DNA from: Polytrichum commune
Taxonomy: Eukaryota > Streptophyta > Polytrichopsida > Polytrichales > Polytrichaceae
Length of the DNA: 64,000 nt
Direction: 5' to 3'
Assembly: GCA_950295325.1 (NCBI GenBank)
Contig: OX485808.1
Location: 32,203,180-32,267,179, forward strand
Shown piece after piece: positions 11,498-24,662 of this stretch (its first letter is position 1; every line of letters starts with the position of its first letter). A program made the position numbers and the translations under genes. The notes under the pieces were generated by a model. That model ran no database searches, had not been told where the DNA came from, and worked only from the letters and a program-made list of their open reading frames with translations.

Positions 11498-14400
11498 ATG
11501 CTAGCACAATTGCTGGCTAGGCGGATAGGCGCAATACCAGTTGCCGCCACAAGGAAGGCCAGCTTGTCTCCATTACCCTCACACTCTACGAGGATTTATG
11601 TTCCACCTGTGAGGAAGTTGCCTTCTCAGCAAGCTGGTCGTATATTCCAAGATGCACACACTTGTATGTACCAATCCCAAGCTGCCAGGAATTCTCATTT
11701 TCGCATTGAGACTGGCGGGAGTCCCACGGGAAGAATTACAGGTTATGTCGTAGGTAATCATTCAATCTTGACCCTCAATTAGTAACCAATGAAACAGAAT
11801 GTCAGCTTTCAACACACTCTCTGGCATGTGCACTGCAGCAAAAATTTGTTCTATGTTGATAAAATATGACATGTTCAGTTCAGTTGAGTCAAATACTCAT
11901 GAGTCTCGATGTAAAAATTAAAGCTTCAAGATGTGTATTCATGGTGCCTGAAAAAGAGTTACAAGAGTACTCTGAAAGCAATTTTAGGGCTTATCAGAGG
12001 GTTTCTGATTACACGTTACTCCACTGTTGGTAGAGAATTGTTTGACGCAATGGAGACTCTCTGTACTCACCACCACGCGATCTTTATGGGGGCAAGGATC
12101 ACCCCGGAAAGGCGTTCTCAATCAAGGAAAATGGCAACGAGTTCGATGTGTATGGCTGAAGTTGCCACAACGAGCCCCGGTTCGTGGAATTGGTACCTTC
12201 AGTCACTTCAGGTTAAAGACATATTCCTCTGCTCTTCCTCGTTACTGCCTACATGCCATAAAACCCTAAACTGTTCTGTTTAAGCTACTTGAAAATCTGA
12301 AAAGTAGGAAACACCTTATGTTGGTGATATGGAAAATTTGTCAGCTTTTAACTCTCCTTAGTATGTAAGCCATTGTAAATGCATTGCTTAAATCTAAGAC
12401 GTTTCTTTTCTCCTGGAACAGTTTATCACAAATGCCTGTTTGGTGTTTGATGATTGCAAATGGTGTGGTATGTGCAATGTGGGAAACGGAAGAGCGACAC
12501 TATATGATCAGGAATTTCATGGTAGCGCATCTGTCTTTGCCCTAATTCTCTAATCTTCTCCAGTGAGCAGTAGGCATGGCAGTTTCCCTGGCTGCTGGAA
12601 CATGATATTCTTTTGATATAAATGCTTGCCATATCTTCTTGTTTCAACACTGGAAAATCATTTATCTATGCAAAGGGGGTCTTACGTGATTGTGATGCAT
12701 AACTGCCAACTTGTTTTTTAATGATCACTACCACATTCTTCTTCTTCCCATGGGAAGTCTCATAATTGTGATAATATATGAAACTGATGAGCCCAAGCAG
12801 CCTTCGATGCAACGACCATGTGAGGCACTGGAGAGATAACATATTCACCATGCTGCTAGAAAGTTGGCATCAATTGAGTAACCCTTTTCTAATCTACTGA
12901 TGGGCACCTGCAGGTCTCAATAGATTCAGTGTTGAGTGGTCGCTTGCACACCTTGCTGACCTATAGCATCAGCAATATTAGATTGGACAACCTCGTGGAA
13001 GTCATGTTGGGCTTGTACTTTTTTGGAGGCGAGGTATTGAGCGTGCTCCTAACTCTCTCTTATGATTATTGATACCTTGCAAACACCACCTGGATTCACT
13101 TTCGTGGGGGGAGGGAGAGCAATTACATTAAGGGATCCTGGTGGAAAATGGAGTAGACTGCATCATGTTTGTTAAAATCTACAACTTGCAATGCAGAAAG
13201 GTCAGAACTCGTGCTGGAGAACATTGTCAATTGCACTATATCATGGAGAATTCTGCTTGCAACTAGAAGCTGATTTAAATGAATGAAAGTTCTTGATATT
13301 TCATGGGAGTCCAGATTGCACATATCTATGGAGGAAGCTATATGCTCAACATATACCTGGCAGGTGCTCTTGCTGGGTCGTTAGGTCACATGGCCTATTG
13401 TGCGATCTTGGTGCCTTGGATTGAGGTACAATTTTTTGAAAAGTATGACTACGTTGATTACTTTCCACTTTGATCAAAAATTCCCAGACATTTAGGTTAA
13501 AGGTTTGTCAGCTATGTCTGCAAGAAACAAAGTTATTCGCCGCATTCTTCAACCATATGAATACGGTTTATAATATCCTACCTGATCAAAGATGAAATGT
13601 ATTACTCAGATGTGTCTGTTTTCATACCCGGGAAATTTCTGAAAGGGCAATTGTAGTTTTCTTCATTCATTGTGCTTCCTTAAATATACTAGCTTATTTT
13701 CTACAAGTAATAGGTATCAAGCTTGTAGCATACATGATTCCCCACCCATTAAGTTCACATTGTGTACTCGTGATAAAAATCATCTTGAGTACCATATCGC
13801 AGGTGTTCTTTTGTGACATCTAAGGGTTGATTAGAGCAGATTTACAAGACTATAAATGAGCATGTAGAATTACCAAATTAGGTTCTTATTAATCATCTTG
13901 TTTATGTGTAACAGGGCCTTCCCTATGACGACTTCAATTACAGGCAGACGCCTTATGCTTTGGTATGTAAAGAATTTATTTGATTTAATTTGCTTGCAAA
14001 CAAGTTTAATTGAAGACGGGACTTTGAGCCTCATAGAAACACCTCATGTATCTCCTTGAAGCCAGACGTAATAAGGTCCCTCAAGATGGACTTGCAGATA
14101 GTCCACACTGAAGAATAGAAAAAAACAAGATAATCAAGTAGAGAGTAAAGGACCATACAATGGCAATTTGCAATTCCTTAAAAGCAGTAAGGATCATTAT
14201 AGTATTAGACGGATGATAGAATTCCAGTGAGCAACTATCTTTTCAAGAGTTGAAACATGCACCTTGTCACACACAAGGCCATTTGGCCAAGTTCCATAAC
14301 ATGGCGTTGTCTTGTGTGTGCAGGGAGCCAATGGGGCAACAAATGCACTTGTGGTGTTACATGTCTTGCTCTTCCCAACTCACATCATTCTAGCCAACTT

Positions 14401-15087
14401 TGTTTTCCCAGTCCCTGCTTTCATATTTGTGCGTATTCATTTCCTACTCGTCATCAGAATCAAAATATGATCCGTAAATTAGTTCTCTTCATGCCATCTA
14501 TTGAATCAAAGAAAATAGAAGTGAATAGCATCTGTTGATCAATAGAGATTCTTGAACCTGCACTTTAAGACCAATTATTACATCTTGACTCTTTGCAGAC
14601 CAGAGACAGACTATATATCCTCATTATAGTTTGTAGCTTAGACGTGTCCAGCTATGTGATGTTGGTTTAGGAGTTAAAACTTGCAGAACATGGAATAGCT
14701 CACTACATGCTAGAATCAAACAGTGGTCTTTTTTCAAGAATCCAGGACTTAACACTCGTATGGAACTGTTGCAGGGGGCATACCTAATTCTGGCAGATGT
14801 TTGGCAAGTTTATGAGGTGTGTGCAGCATCACCATATGTCTTCACCCATTCACGTATGGATGTGATCTTAATATAGCCAACATTCAACTATGCCACTGAT
14901 AATAAATCTGGCTCTTACTGATACAACTGGCATGAGAGGTTGCAATCACCTAAAGAGAAATTTTTCTACTTCTCAGGATGGCACTCGGACCACACATGCG
15001 GGTCATTGCGCAGCAGCCTTGATGGGTGTGTTAGCATATGCGAGGATCAAGAAAGGCTACAGAAGACCTCTGAGACCTCCAGAATGA
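11498..15087 (+). CDS. Mitochondrial-type rhomboid (PARL/RBL12-like), predicted inactive, about 356 aa
   Basis: Rhomboids are multi-pass membrane serine proteases; the PARL branch sits in the mitochondrial inner membrane. Exons: 11498-11753 (or 11741), 12034-12211, 12422-12521, 12914-13033, 13315-13425, 13915-13962, 14324-14428, 14775-14816, 14977-15087. The N-terminus (MLAQLLARRIGAIPVAATRK) looks like a mitochondrial presequence. Family landmarks align in order with plant RBL12: PVWCLMIANGVV (TM1), SGRLHTLLTYS, MLGLYFFGG, IYLAGALAGSLGH, then ALGANGATNAL, FPVPAF, and HAGHCAAALMGVLAYARIKKG. The active-site Ser of GASG is Asn274, and the His, His and Asn of the first loop-helix motif are Asn199, Asn204 and Val208; the distal His330 is kept. 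Exons 3-9 are phase-checked and secure. The acceptor of exon 2 and the end of exon 1 are less certain; a further small exon near 11932-12003 is possible. Confidence 0.82.
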
Positions 15088-16205
15088 TTAAAACATTCTG
15101 TCAAATAGATTCTATATGCACAGGTAGTAGAAACAAATTTGGAGCTGAAGGTTGTAGCACAGCCAGTGCAGAAATTTCCTCATTCTTTATGCAAGACGCA
15201 CCAATTGGCGATCAACGTGCCCCTAAATCACTACATCGGTACAAGCCTTGACCTCCTAGATTGCTCGGCTCAAAAAACAGTAGCTATACTCTGAATCTTG
15301 ATAGAGAAATATGCTTACAAATTTAACATCCAACAATTAAGCGAGAAGGTAAGAGTGAGATTTCTTCACACTCTGCTGGTGTGTTATCCTACTTGCAGAA
15401 CTGGAAAAAGCTTGCAACCTCAAATAGTTGTACTGACATTTCTGTTTCCTTCATCTGAAGTACCAACAGGAATCAGCTCCACAACAGTAGGACTATATAT
15501 TTATCCACACCATATACTCACCTAAAAAATGTGAGTATATAGGTAAGTATACCGTGCCAATGTATTCTGAACACATAGTCCAATCGCATCGAGACACATG
15601 TTTTCTTGGTGTCAATTCTTACCCAGCAACCTTGCCATATACCACTCAACAGGCATCCTCTATATATGGTACTCAAATTTAGGTGTCCTTAAAAGGGCCT
15701 TTCTACTCAACCAGAAGTCTTCTTACATGACAAATAAAGAGAAGTTCCGTTGACCGTTCCATATGCAACCATCTATGGAAGCCAATGGATTGGAAACGAA
15801 TAAGTCATGCACATTTTTGGCTCTTAGGGTTTATGCTTGAAATTCTATGTGAAAATTGGCATGGCATGAAAGAGACAACCTAGCACTTCCCAATAATACT
15901 GCCCGGAAGTCCTTGATTTCAGTGACTGGGAAACAATCCTATTGGAGATGGTTATTGACATGTAAAAACCCATGTAGGAAATGCAAATAGTCTCCATTGA
16001 GGTGCTATTCTGCTGAGAGCCCCATTATAAGGGACTTCATTAAATGATAGTTAGTAAAACCTTGGTAATGCAACATGTAGGTCCCTGTAACAACTATGTG
16101 ACATACTGAAACAAATTCTTTGTATTCCAAAAGTGCCATATTGAAGAGGCTCAGGTATATCGATAATCTAAACATGAAGACTCCATGTGGGTTTAATTTT
16201 GTAAA
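15088..16205. other. Convergent 3' regions of the rhomboid gene and SAS10
   Basis: The two genes run towards each other with 1.1 kb between stop codons. No further gene is seen. A perfect 10-bp stem (ATATACTCAC at 15512-15521, GTGAGTATAT at 15531-15540, 9-nt A-rich loop) lies in it; its role is unknown. Confidence 0.5.
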
Positions 16206-19200
16206 TCAATATTGGAACCTGACACTCCGACTAATGTTGGTCCGAATGCCACTTGTCTCCCCTCCATAGCTGGTTTTAGGAACTTGTACATCACGGACCT
16301 GACCCTTGCGGCGTATAACTGCCTTCTCGTGCTTGAGCTGCAGCAACAACCAACTTGGGTTAATAATTACAGCAATCTCAAAGTCCCAATCAAAATCATG
16401 AAGATGTGTTGGAACAATCACAGTATGGGAGGAAGTGGTGGTTGCCATGATTTGTTTACCTTATACTTCTTGCGTGGATTCTTGTTGGCTTTCTTACGGT
16501 GTGGTGTAAGCCCCCTGTTCTTTTCCATCTGCATTTACATACCAGGAAAGAAAGGGTTAGGTGCACAGATGGACAATATCAACTAGACTAGTGAACATAA
16601 CAGCGTCAAAAGGACGTGAAGTGTGTCTATACAGGATATGTGACGATTTATTCAAACCCCACACAAGTATTGAACTGATCATTTTTGAAGTGATCTATGG
16701 TATTGAATCCATCTTTGGCACAAGCTTTTAAGAAGAGGAAGTAAAAATATAGTCACGGTTACAGTACATTACATGTGATAATGCTGATTACATTACATAT
16801 ACACGGTATGCATTGGAGCCTAGGTCACCTATACAAGCTCAAATGCCTCTAAAAATCCATGTAACATATATGTATGTTCCGATTGGAATTATGCATAACA
16901 TAAATGGGTTAATTTCATATAGGGTTGCTATAGATGTTTTTAGCTAAAAGTATCATTAAGTATCCTTCAACCCCTCTGGATGATAGAGGTTTAACCCTTA
17001 GCGTCTGAGAGGCCTCTCCATGCACAACGTAGCGTATTTGAGCTACATACTTTCACCCTAGTGGAGAAAAAATATGCTCGGCCCTTCTGCTGCTGGCAGC
17101 ATACTTCTGAGAAGTTCAAAAAAAGGACTGACCACAAAATGGAACTTGATAATACCTGATATGTTATGTGGCGTTTATCCTCGGTGCCTTCTTCTTCATC
17201 CTCTTCTGGGAGGACAGGTGTTCTGCATTCATCATAAACAAAGAATCTGAGAAAGGATATAACTAGAATGTCTAGAGTTTAAACTGCTTTTTCTCTTGGC
17301 AAGGTTAACAATAAAAACATTGTAATCAAGTTCTTGAAAACCCACATTGAATATTTTGCAAGTTTTGCAGCTTTCTTTGCTTCCTTCAGTAGTCTAGCCT
17401 GCTTGTAAAACTCGTCTTCCTCTGGCTCTGGTTTTGTATTGTCATCTTCTTCATTGTCATCCTCCTGCATATCTACTGCTTTGTTGGACATTTGAATTTC
17501 ATGTTTCCTTCGTCTGTCTCCTAAGTCATCCCTAAATGGCAGATCTGCATCACCAGTAGAAATCTGCAGACCCAAACAATGTACCAGATAGTCAGAGGGC
17601 AATGAACAAAAGAAATCATGTATAAGGCTCAACTACATGATCCAGCACATCAAGTCACATTACATGATAAATACTAGACTCCCAGAGGGGTCACCATAAT
17701 TGGCTGCTGTACCTCAGCTTTCTTAAGGGGCCTGCCAGCTCCAGCAATTTTTTGTAAAAGTGTTTTTGGTTTTGCAGTATTGCCCATTAAGTACTTGATG
17801 ACATCATTGTCAAGATTTTCATTGGCAGCAACATCATCTTCAAGATCATCCGCCGTTGCTCTTGCCCTGACCAAAATACAAAACCCAAACTCAGAATGTC
17901 AGTCAACCTCACAAATATATGAAAACACAAATCCCTAAATAGATGGAAATCTGAGGTGTGCTTCCAGTGGATCCGTTTTCTGAATGAGTTGAAGGAATCT
18001 CAAAGATGCAAACTAAACCCCATTGACAATTTTGTATCTTCACAGGCAATAGATTTCCTAAATATTTCTGGAAGCCTGCAGCCCTTTACAGAAGGTGCAA
18101 AATATTGAGAGCATTCATATAATAAGTCATGGAGAAGAATTCACACAGAAGACTCACCAACTGCCAGATGACTTTTGGCGCTTGACTTTCTTGTGCTCTG
18201 CCTTTGATGTAGGCACATTAGCAACCTGTTCCCTTTCTTGAGCACGAGCATCCAAACGAGCTTTCTCTTGCATCATTCCTCGACTTTCAATACTTAAACT
18301 TGATGCCTAAATAGCACACCACATCACACAAGTAATAAGTCAGAACCAATCATTCAACTACAAAAACCTAAATCCTCCATGACAACCATTGGTCTTCTTA
18401 GACAATTTTAAAGGCTTTAAAGAACCTCCATTGCTACCAAATAATTATATGAGTTTCCAAAAGATATTGACACGTGCAAAAAGCACTGCTGAATTATTGT
18501 GCAAGTCTAACTATATAAACACCTCGCCCAGATAATGCAACTAGTGTAGTCTTTCAAGCATTGTGGCTCATTACCTCTCCTAGTCTCCCATTCGTTCCAT
18601 TTTCAAATTCTTGAGATTGAGCTTTGCGCTTCTTTGAAGACTTCTTCTGTGTGCCTTCAGCATTCGTACGTGATTGAGGAGTACTTCCATTCTGCACACA
18701 TCACAAAAAGGGCCCATAAATATTGTTTACGTGATGAGTATCCTCTTTACAAACATCAAAACTCAAAGATAAAAGGTCATAGCTATCAGATGACTTTGGC
18801 ATTTCATACATCACCAATTGACACTACCCTCTGGCCTTTACTGACTCAAAATTTCCTTATGTGCAGAGACTGAGGAATTTTCATTTGAATCTGCAAACGA
18901 GAAAGCAAGCACCTCATTCCTTCCTGTTTCTCCGTTCTTTGAAACAGCAATATGATCAGCTTTCAGCAATCTATCCATTTGCTTCTGTAGTTTTTGATCC
19001 AATGGACGTATCTGTTCAGTCAGTGCACCAGTTAGTTTTTCAAAGTTTGGCACAGCAGGAAATCTGATTAAACCTTGCAAAACCCTGCCCAAATTATAAC
19101 CTACTAAATAGTTTCACATAAATATCTGCTTCCATTGTCACATCCTGAGACATCCATTCAGTATACACCTTTCCACTGCTTCAGTCTCTCACTTTAGTGC

Positions 19201-21939
19201 TTGTCTTTATCAAAAAAGGTCTTAAACATCTCAATGACTATTCTTGATAGTTTGTCACTTTTTCAACCTACATATAAGTATTAAATAAACTTCATCACGT
19301 ACTTGACCCTCCTTCCCATACAGCTTACATTCTGATACTAATCGTTATTCCCTTTGTGAACGAGTTTTGGACTTGTCAGTGATGAATTACATAGAATCTA
19401 AAGATAGCACACAAGGATTGCAATCACAAAACCAATGTACTCACCCTCTCTAATGATTGTTTCAGTTCAACCAGTCGGCCAATTACAGGATGGTCTCTAA
19501 CAGACCGTGCTTCAGCCTTCAGCACTAAGTAAAACACAATGGCTTGACAATAACTAAGTAGCAGCATATGCTTGAGCCCCAGATAGTTGATTCCTTCTTC
19601 TGTTGCTCCTTCTCCACCTTTTACCTGCATCACCAGGAAAACTTAAGAAATTACTCATTGCAACAAGAAGAAATGATGTATGTGATGTGAATGAAATGCA
19701 CATGACCACAAGTGAGACTTCTCATCTGAATCCAGCTACAATAGTCACCTTATCTCACCTTCTCTAGCAATGGTAACACTTTGTTCCGCAGCTCTTCTAA
19801 ATTGTCCCGTAGTTCTGTTGTTAACCCTACCAACTCCGGAGCATCACTGTAATACATCAATAATCAGATAACCATCAGACACAAGAGGGCCAGTCTTCTT
19901 TCTGACATGAAAGCAGGAGAAACATAACACCACAAATATGATTCACCAGAAAAAGGATGTACATGTTTCTTGAATACACAACAATTGCTAGGGCCCAGAA
20001 GATATGTACCTCATTAGCAGCTCCATCTGTTCTGCCTTCGTTAATGTGTGTGTGTCTTTCTTGACCTGTTCCATGACTATTGTGCTGTCCATACCTGGTT
20101 TGCCTGATTTCTTAGAAGTGTGATCTTTTTTAGTAGTCTTCTTGTTTAGTTTCTTTGCAGCCTCCTGCAGGGGCAGGCAATCAGAATTTGATAGTTAGCC
20201 CCAAAGGAACCACTTTGACAGTTGAAAGGAATTCACATGAAACTCAGTTTCTTTGAAGGGATGACAGAAAATAAAAGATAATACACAAATCCAGTCTAAG
20301 AAATCTACAACAAGACCAACATTGACAATGTTACCTCAAGTGTTTCCTCTTCGTCACTCATCTCCGATTCAACCTCATCAATTTCATAGTCCTCTGGACG
20401 GAGAGATGCTGCCATTTGCTGTTGCAATCGAGTTGCTTCCGCCTCCTCTTCTGCAGGTTCCTCCTCATCACTGGATTGGAGCTGATCCCACCATGCTAAT
20501 ACCATCAATACACTTACAAAGAACTCTTCTCTTGCTAAACAATTTATTTGGACAATATTGCATTGGAGAATTGTCACTCTGAAAGAAATACATGTAATTA
20601 AGTGTCCTTCTGCTCCAGGTCATCATGTAAAAATCCTAATACCCAAGCACTACATATCAGAATCATAAGATTTCTGTCATTGCATGAACATACTACAAAG
20701 GCTCTAAATGCTACTAGTGTTGGAGCACTAAAAAATCACATGATTACAGTTATCCACATATCAAAAATTCGGTGTGGTACAATAACCAATTCAACAACCT
20801 AAGGATACTTATATGCAACACTTTTTTCCTACGTACACCTTCCTCCACGGTATGCTGCCAGAAATTGTAACTTAGCTACCAAGATGACAATAATTGATAC
20901 CTCAAAGTCAACATTATCTGCATTGTAATATGTCTTCTTTCCTCTACCCCATACAGCTCTTTCTTGCTCCTCCGCTTCTTCGTCCTCCTCATCCTCTATG
21001 CCTGCTTTCTGCTTCATTAACTTGGCCTGCTGAACCACTGCACACAACCAAGACATTCAAAGTGACGGGACCAGGTATGAGTTGTCACTAAAACCCTGAA
21101 CCCTGAACCCTGATATCATATACATTGCATACACCAATTTTGTTCATCACACTCTATCTTGGTTTGCAAGCACACAGCTTCTGTGCATACAAACCTGCAA
21201 CATCTGGAACACTTGGACATAATGCTTTGTGTTTTCTAGTAAATTGAGTAAAGCAGACATAGAAATATATGTCTTGGCTATGAAGAAAGTTAGACATACA
21301 TTTCGCACATGGAAGCGTTATACTGCAATTTCTTATTTCAGTGGCACATATAAGTTGCGATTATATTTTCAACTTTGACCTGGTAGGTTTTTTAGGAACC
21401 ACATTCACATGGTTGACAACTGTGATGACAACCTTTGAGCAGGGTCCTGCACTATGAAAGGTAGGATACTTACGCTTTGCCTCTAGGCCGGTGAGCATCT
21501 CCTCATCACTCTCCTCATCACTCTCCTCGTCATCAGTCCCCTGCATTTACAAAAGGAAACAATCATGGAAAACATCAGAAGCACCCCTCCTTAAAGGCAC
21601 ATACATCCAGAACCAGACATCGATGTGAGGCAATCAGAGGATCTCTAAAGTGGAACACATTCTTAGAGAAAAAGAGGTCAACCGTACCTTCAAATTCAGA
21701 ACAGGCATTTCTTCGTCTTCCTCCTCCTCCTCCTCCTCCGACAGTCCTGACAAGAATGTCCAAAATTGCATGTATTTTTCAGAAAACCTTGTCCATCATC
21801 TGAATTATGATTGAAGTGTTGTAGAAATAGTGATGATTTTTAACAGTTGATGTCTTCGAAAATACGTACCGGAATCATCCTTGACGTTGATTGGGATCTT
21901 GGCCCGTGGCCCCCGCCCTTGAGCTCCTTTCCTCGCCAT
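16206..21939 (-). CDS. SAS10: SAS10/UTP3 family protein, small-subunit processome component, 16 exons, 635 aa
   Basis: SAS10/UTP3 (THAL in Arabidopsis) is a nucleolar factor for 18S pre-rRNA processing. Exons in translation order: 21870-21939, 21688-21746, 21474-21540, 20901-21037, 20335-20481, 20010-20164, 19759-19846, 19445-19624, 18913-19011, 18575-18691, 18158-18306, 17713-17866, 17346-17563, 17156-17222, 16460-16528, 16206-16337; 1908 nt, all phases close. The N-terminus is basic, followed by very acidic runs and the conserved WGRGKKTYYNADNVDFE. The middle holds the Sas10/C1D domain (DAPELVGLTTELRDN, then NYLGLKHMLLLSYCQAIVFY, then HPVIGRLVELKQSLER and IRPLDQKLQKQMDRLL). The C-terminus has MEKNRGLTPHRKKANKNPR and YGGETSGIRTNISRSVRF, the family signature. 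The donor of the ninth exon could instead be at 18871, giving 14 more residues. Confidence 0.93.
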
Positions 21940-22118
21940 CCTTGCTCCTCAATTCCTAACACAAAGTCGCCGAATAGTTTGAGAAACTCGAATATGAGCT
22001 GCCGAACTTAATTCCTCGAGTCGTTAGATAGTTTTGAGAAATCTGGAAGTTAACATGAGCTGCCGCAAGTGTACCCTCCAATCTCCCGCAGGAGAGCTTG
22101 AATGCAACTCGCTCTTGT

Positions 22119-22134
22119 TAGGGTTTAGGGTTTA
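22119..22134 (-). promoter_or_regulatory. Double telo-box upstream of SAS10
   Basis: TTAGGGTTTAGGGTTT on the plus strand (AAACCCTAAACCCTAA reading towards the gene), about 180 bp before the SAS10 start codon. Telo-boxes are known plant promoter elements enriched in ribosome-biogenesis and translation genes, which fits this gene. Confidence 0.65.
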
Positions 22135-22233
22135 AGACCGGTGCCCACGAACCCGCGCTACCTACCGGCCCGGTCCGCCTTGGCACTTCTCAGAGCATAC
22201 CCACTGGGAGATGCACAAACGGTAAATTTACTT

Positions 22234-23111
22234 TAGGATAGAGGAGAGGAGTCCCTCTATATGCTTCACACGTTTATAAAGTACATTAAGTTGTGGGTCT
22301 CATGATCATATTTAATATCTTACAATTTACCAAGTTTTGCACATAAGTTAAGGTTCTATGTGGTCAAAAGATTGTAAGATATGGATAGTTTTATTTGTGT
22401 TTCTAATAAAGGTGTTGAAACTCTTCCCTCTATGAGAGCATGATTGCATGTTATCATTTATAGGCCTTTGCAACAAGACAGTGCCATATTTAACTTGCAA
22501 GTTGGACCCACGCATCATGTCTAATTGTTATTATATTGTTGGCAACGCTTGAAAAGCCTTCCCTAGTCGGAATAGCTTTCAACTCCTCTATAAGATAATC
22601 AACTACCAATACCTCATACTCTTTGACCAAATAGAATTTTAGCTTCAACTTTTTCTATGTAAGCCATGTGTATTGTAAGGTATTGATGTCGATCATGGGA
22701 CCCACAATATATGAAGCCCATATAGAATGAATGTGTGAGACATTTAATGAGACTACTCCCCTCTAAATTAATGTTACTTGAGTTAGCACCCCTTTTGTGT
22801 TAGCATTTGGTGCACAACATGTGATCATGCTATGAGTTGCATATTTGAAGGAGCGGAAGGCTTTAGAGCACCACCACACATTCTACACCAAGCACAAACA
22901 ATAACTTGAGTTTAGAATATAGGAGAGGAGTCCCTCTATATGCTATATGCATTCAATCTATATGGTCACTCTAAGTTGTGAATCCCGTGATCCAAAACTA
23001 ATATTTGATGATACAAAAGGCTTTATGTAGAAATAGAGAAAGTTGAATATGAGATTTTATTTAGTTAAAGATTGTGAGATATAAATTGTTGATTCCATTA
23101 TAGATGTGTTG

Positions 23112-23150
<39 letters not shown>

Positions 23151-23480
23151 AATTGCACATTTGAAGTGGCGGGAGAGTTTAGAGCATCATCACATTTTGT
23201 ACACCAAACACTAATGCAAAGGGTGTGTTTAATCATGCAACTTTAGTCTAGAGGAGAGGACTTGCCCTATATGTTCCATGTGTTCACTATGTACAGTCAC
23301 TTTAATTTGTGGGTTCCATCACCAACACTAATATCTTACAATACACACATAAACGAGGTTGAAGCTAAGCTTTTATTTGGTCAAATTTTGTGAGATATTG
23401 ATAGTTGAAATCTTGATAGAGGTGTTGAAACTATCCCCTTCATAAGTTGTGCATATTTAAAGGGGTGAAAGAGTTTAGAG
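22234..23480. repeat. Three dispersed copies of repeat family A
   Basis: Imperfect copies at about 22234-22440, 22914-23110 and 23245-23450 share, in order, GAGGAGAGGAGTCCCTCTATATGC, a TTGTGGGTCCC-like block, ATCTTACAATACA and TTGTGAGATATTGATAGTTGA. Further copies lie at 58395-58620 and, partial, 31435-31590. No coding capacity; probably a non-autonomous element or its remains. Confidence 0.75.
23115..23143. repeat. (CT)n microsatellite
   Basis: About 14 uninterrupted CT dinucleotides inside the family A cluster. Confidence 0.95.
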
Positions 23481-24019
23481 AACGGAGGACACCTCTAAAT
23501 CAATGATGATGAAAATGTGGGGCAACTTAACTCATAAACCCCAAATATGTTGAGTTTCAAGGAGAGGCATTTAACTTTGGCCAAAAGATAGCAATATAAA
23601 AAATTAGATTCAATGGCAAACTTTTGTTTTATACTTAAAAGACACCTAGAAATCTTATACAACTATCTTTTGCCCAATGTCTGAATCTACTTCATTTCAG
23701 CAAAATTGAGGAGTTTTGACACCACTTGAACACCACTTGATAAAATGTAAAAAATAGGGGATAACATTATTAAGCTGCCCTACATTGTTTTGTTTTTACA
23801 ACATGCTTGTTTCTTGGTTAGTATTGGCTAAAACCTGTAAGGTTAAGTGATGCATGAATCTAATGCAGTAGGCGGGTGGCAATGGCAAGCTAGCAAACCC
23901 TAGTGGTGTTATTGGTATATCAATTATCCTTGGTTACCAACTCCAAGATGGCAATTTTTTTTCCATCTACCGGTGATTTGAAAGAAGTACATATCAAATT
24001 GAGCACTAAATCTAACCTT

Positions 24020-24172
24020 CATAACATTACTCAGATCCATAATAATGTTATTTGAGATTGACGATATTCCTAAAATATTCCCCACATTCAAACTAAATAA
24101 TGTAATTGGATATTCCGTGGAATACTACTGCCAATCCCACATACCATTGTTATGGATCTGAATAACGTTATG
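24020..24172. mobile_element. Short TIR element (MITE), copy 1
   Basis: About 153 bp. The left end begins CATAACATTACTCAGATCC and the right end, read inverted, CATAACGTTATTCAGATCC, with terminal inverted repeats near 32 bp. The centre contains AATATTCCCCACATT. A second copy lies at 52652-52772. I could not identify a clear target-site duplication, so the superfamily is open. Confidence 0.75.
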
Positions 24173-24443
24173 TCCCTCTACATATTGTTGAGAAATATTG
24201 TTGATGTATTTTGGAGCTCCATATAGATCAGCTGGGCAACTTAATAATGTTATGGGCGAGACTCCCTACCAAAACATGAGACTGTATAGGATAACTTCAT
24301 TTAAGTACAAATATTATTTTTAGAACAATCGATTTTCAGAGTCACGACGATAGCTTGGAGTTGCTCGTACGTGGCAACACCGTCGGAGCGATAGCAGCCC
24401 GGCCCGTTCTTGGCACCGGACCCGGGATTTCTGTCTATCACAC

Positions 24444-24452
24444 AAACCCTAA
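24444..24452 (+). promoter_or_regulatory. Telo-box upstream of eRF3
   Basis: AAACCCTAA about 210 bp before the eRF3 start codon, with a second near match AAACCCTAC at 24469-24477. Confidence 0.6.
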
Positions 24453-24662
24453 TTGCGAAAGGAAGACAAACCCTACCTTGTTGTGCAAGGTCGCATCTCC
24501 TCTCTCGCTCTCCCTCTTGCTCTCACCGACTCCGTTTTTGCATCATTCAATTAATCAATCAATCAATCGGCCACAGCTTGGCCGAGATCAATCAATCCTG
24601 CCATTTTCATTTTTTTCCATTTCGCTAGAGCATTACTCAAGGTAGAGGAGAGGGGAAAAGCC

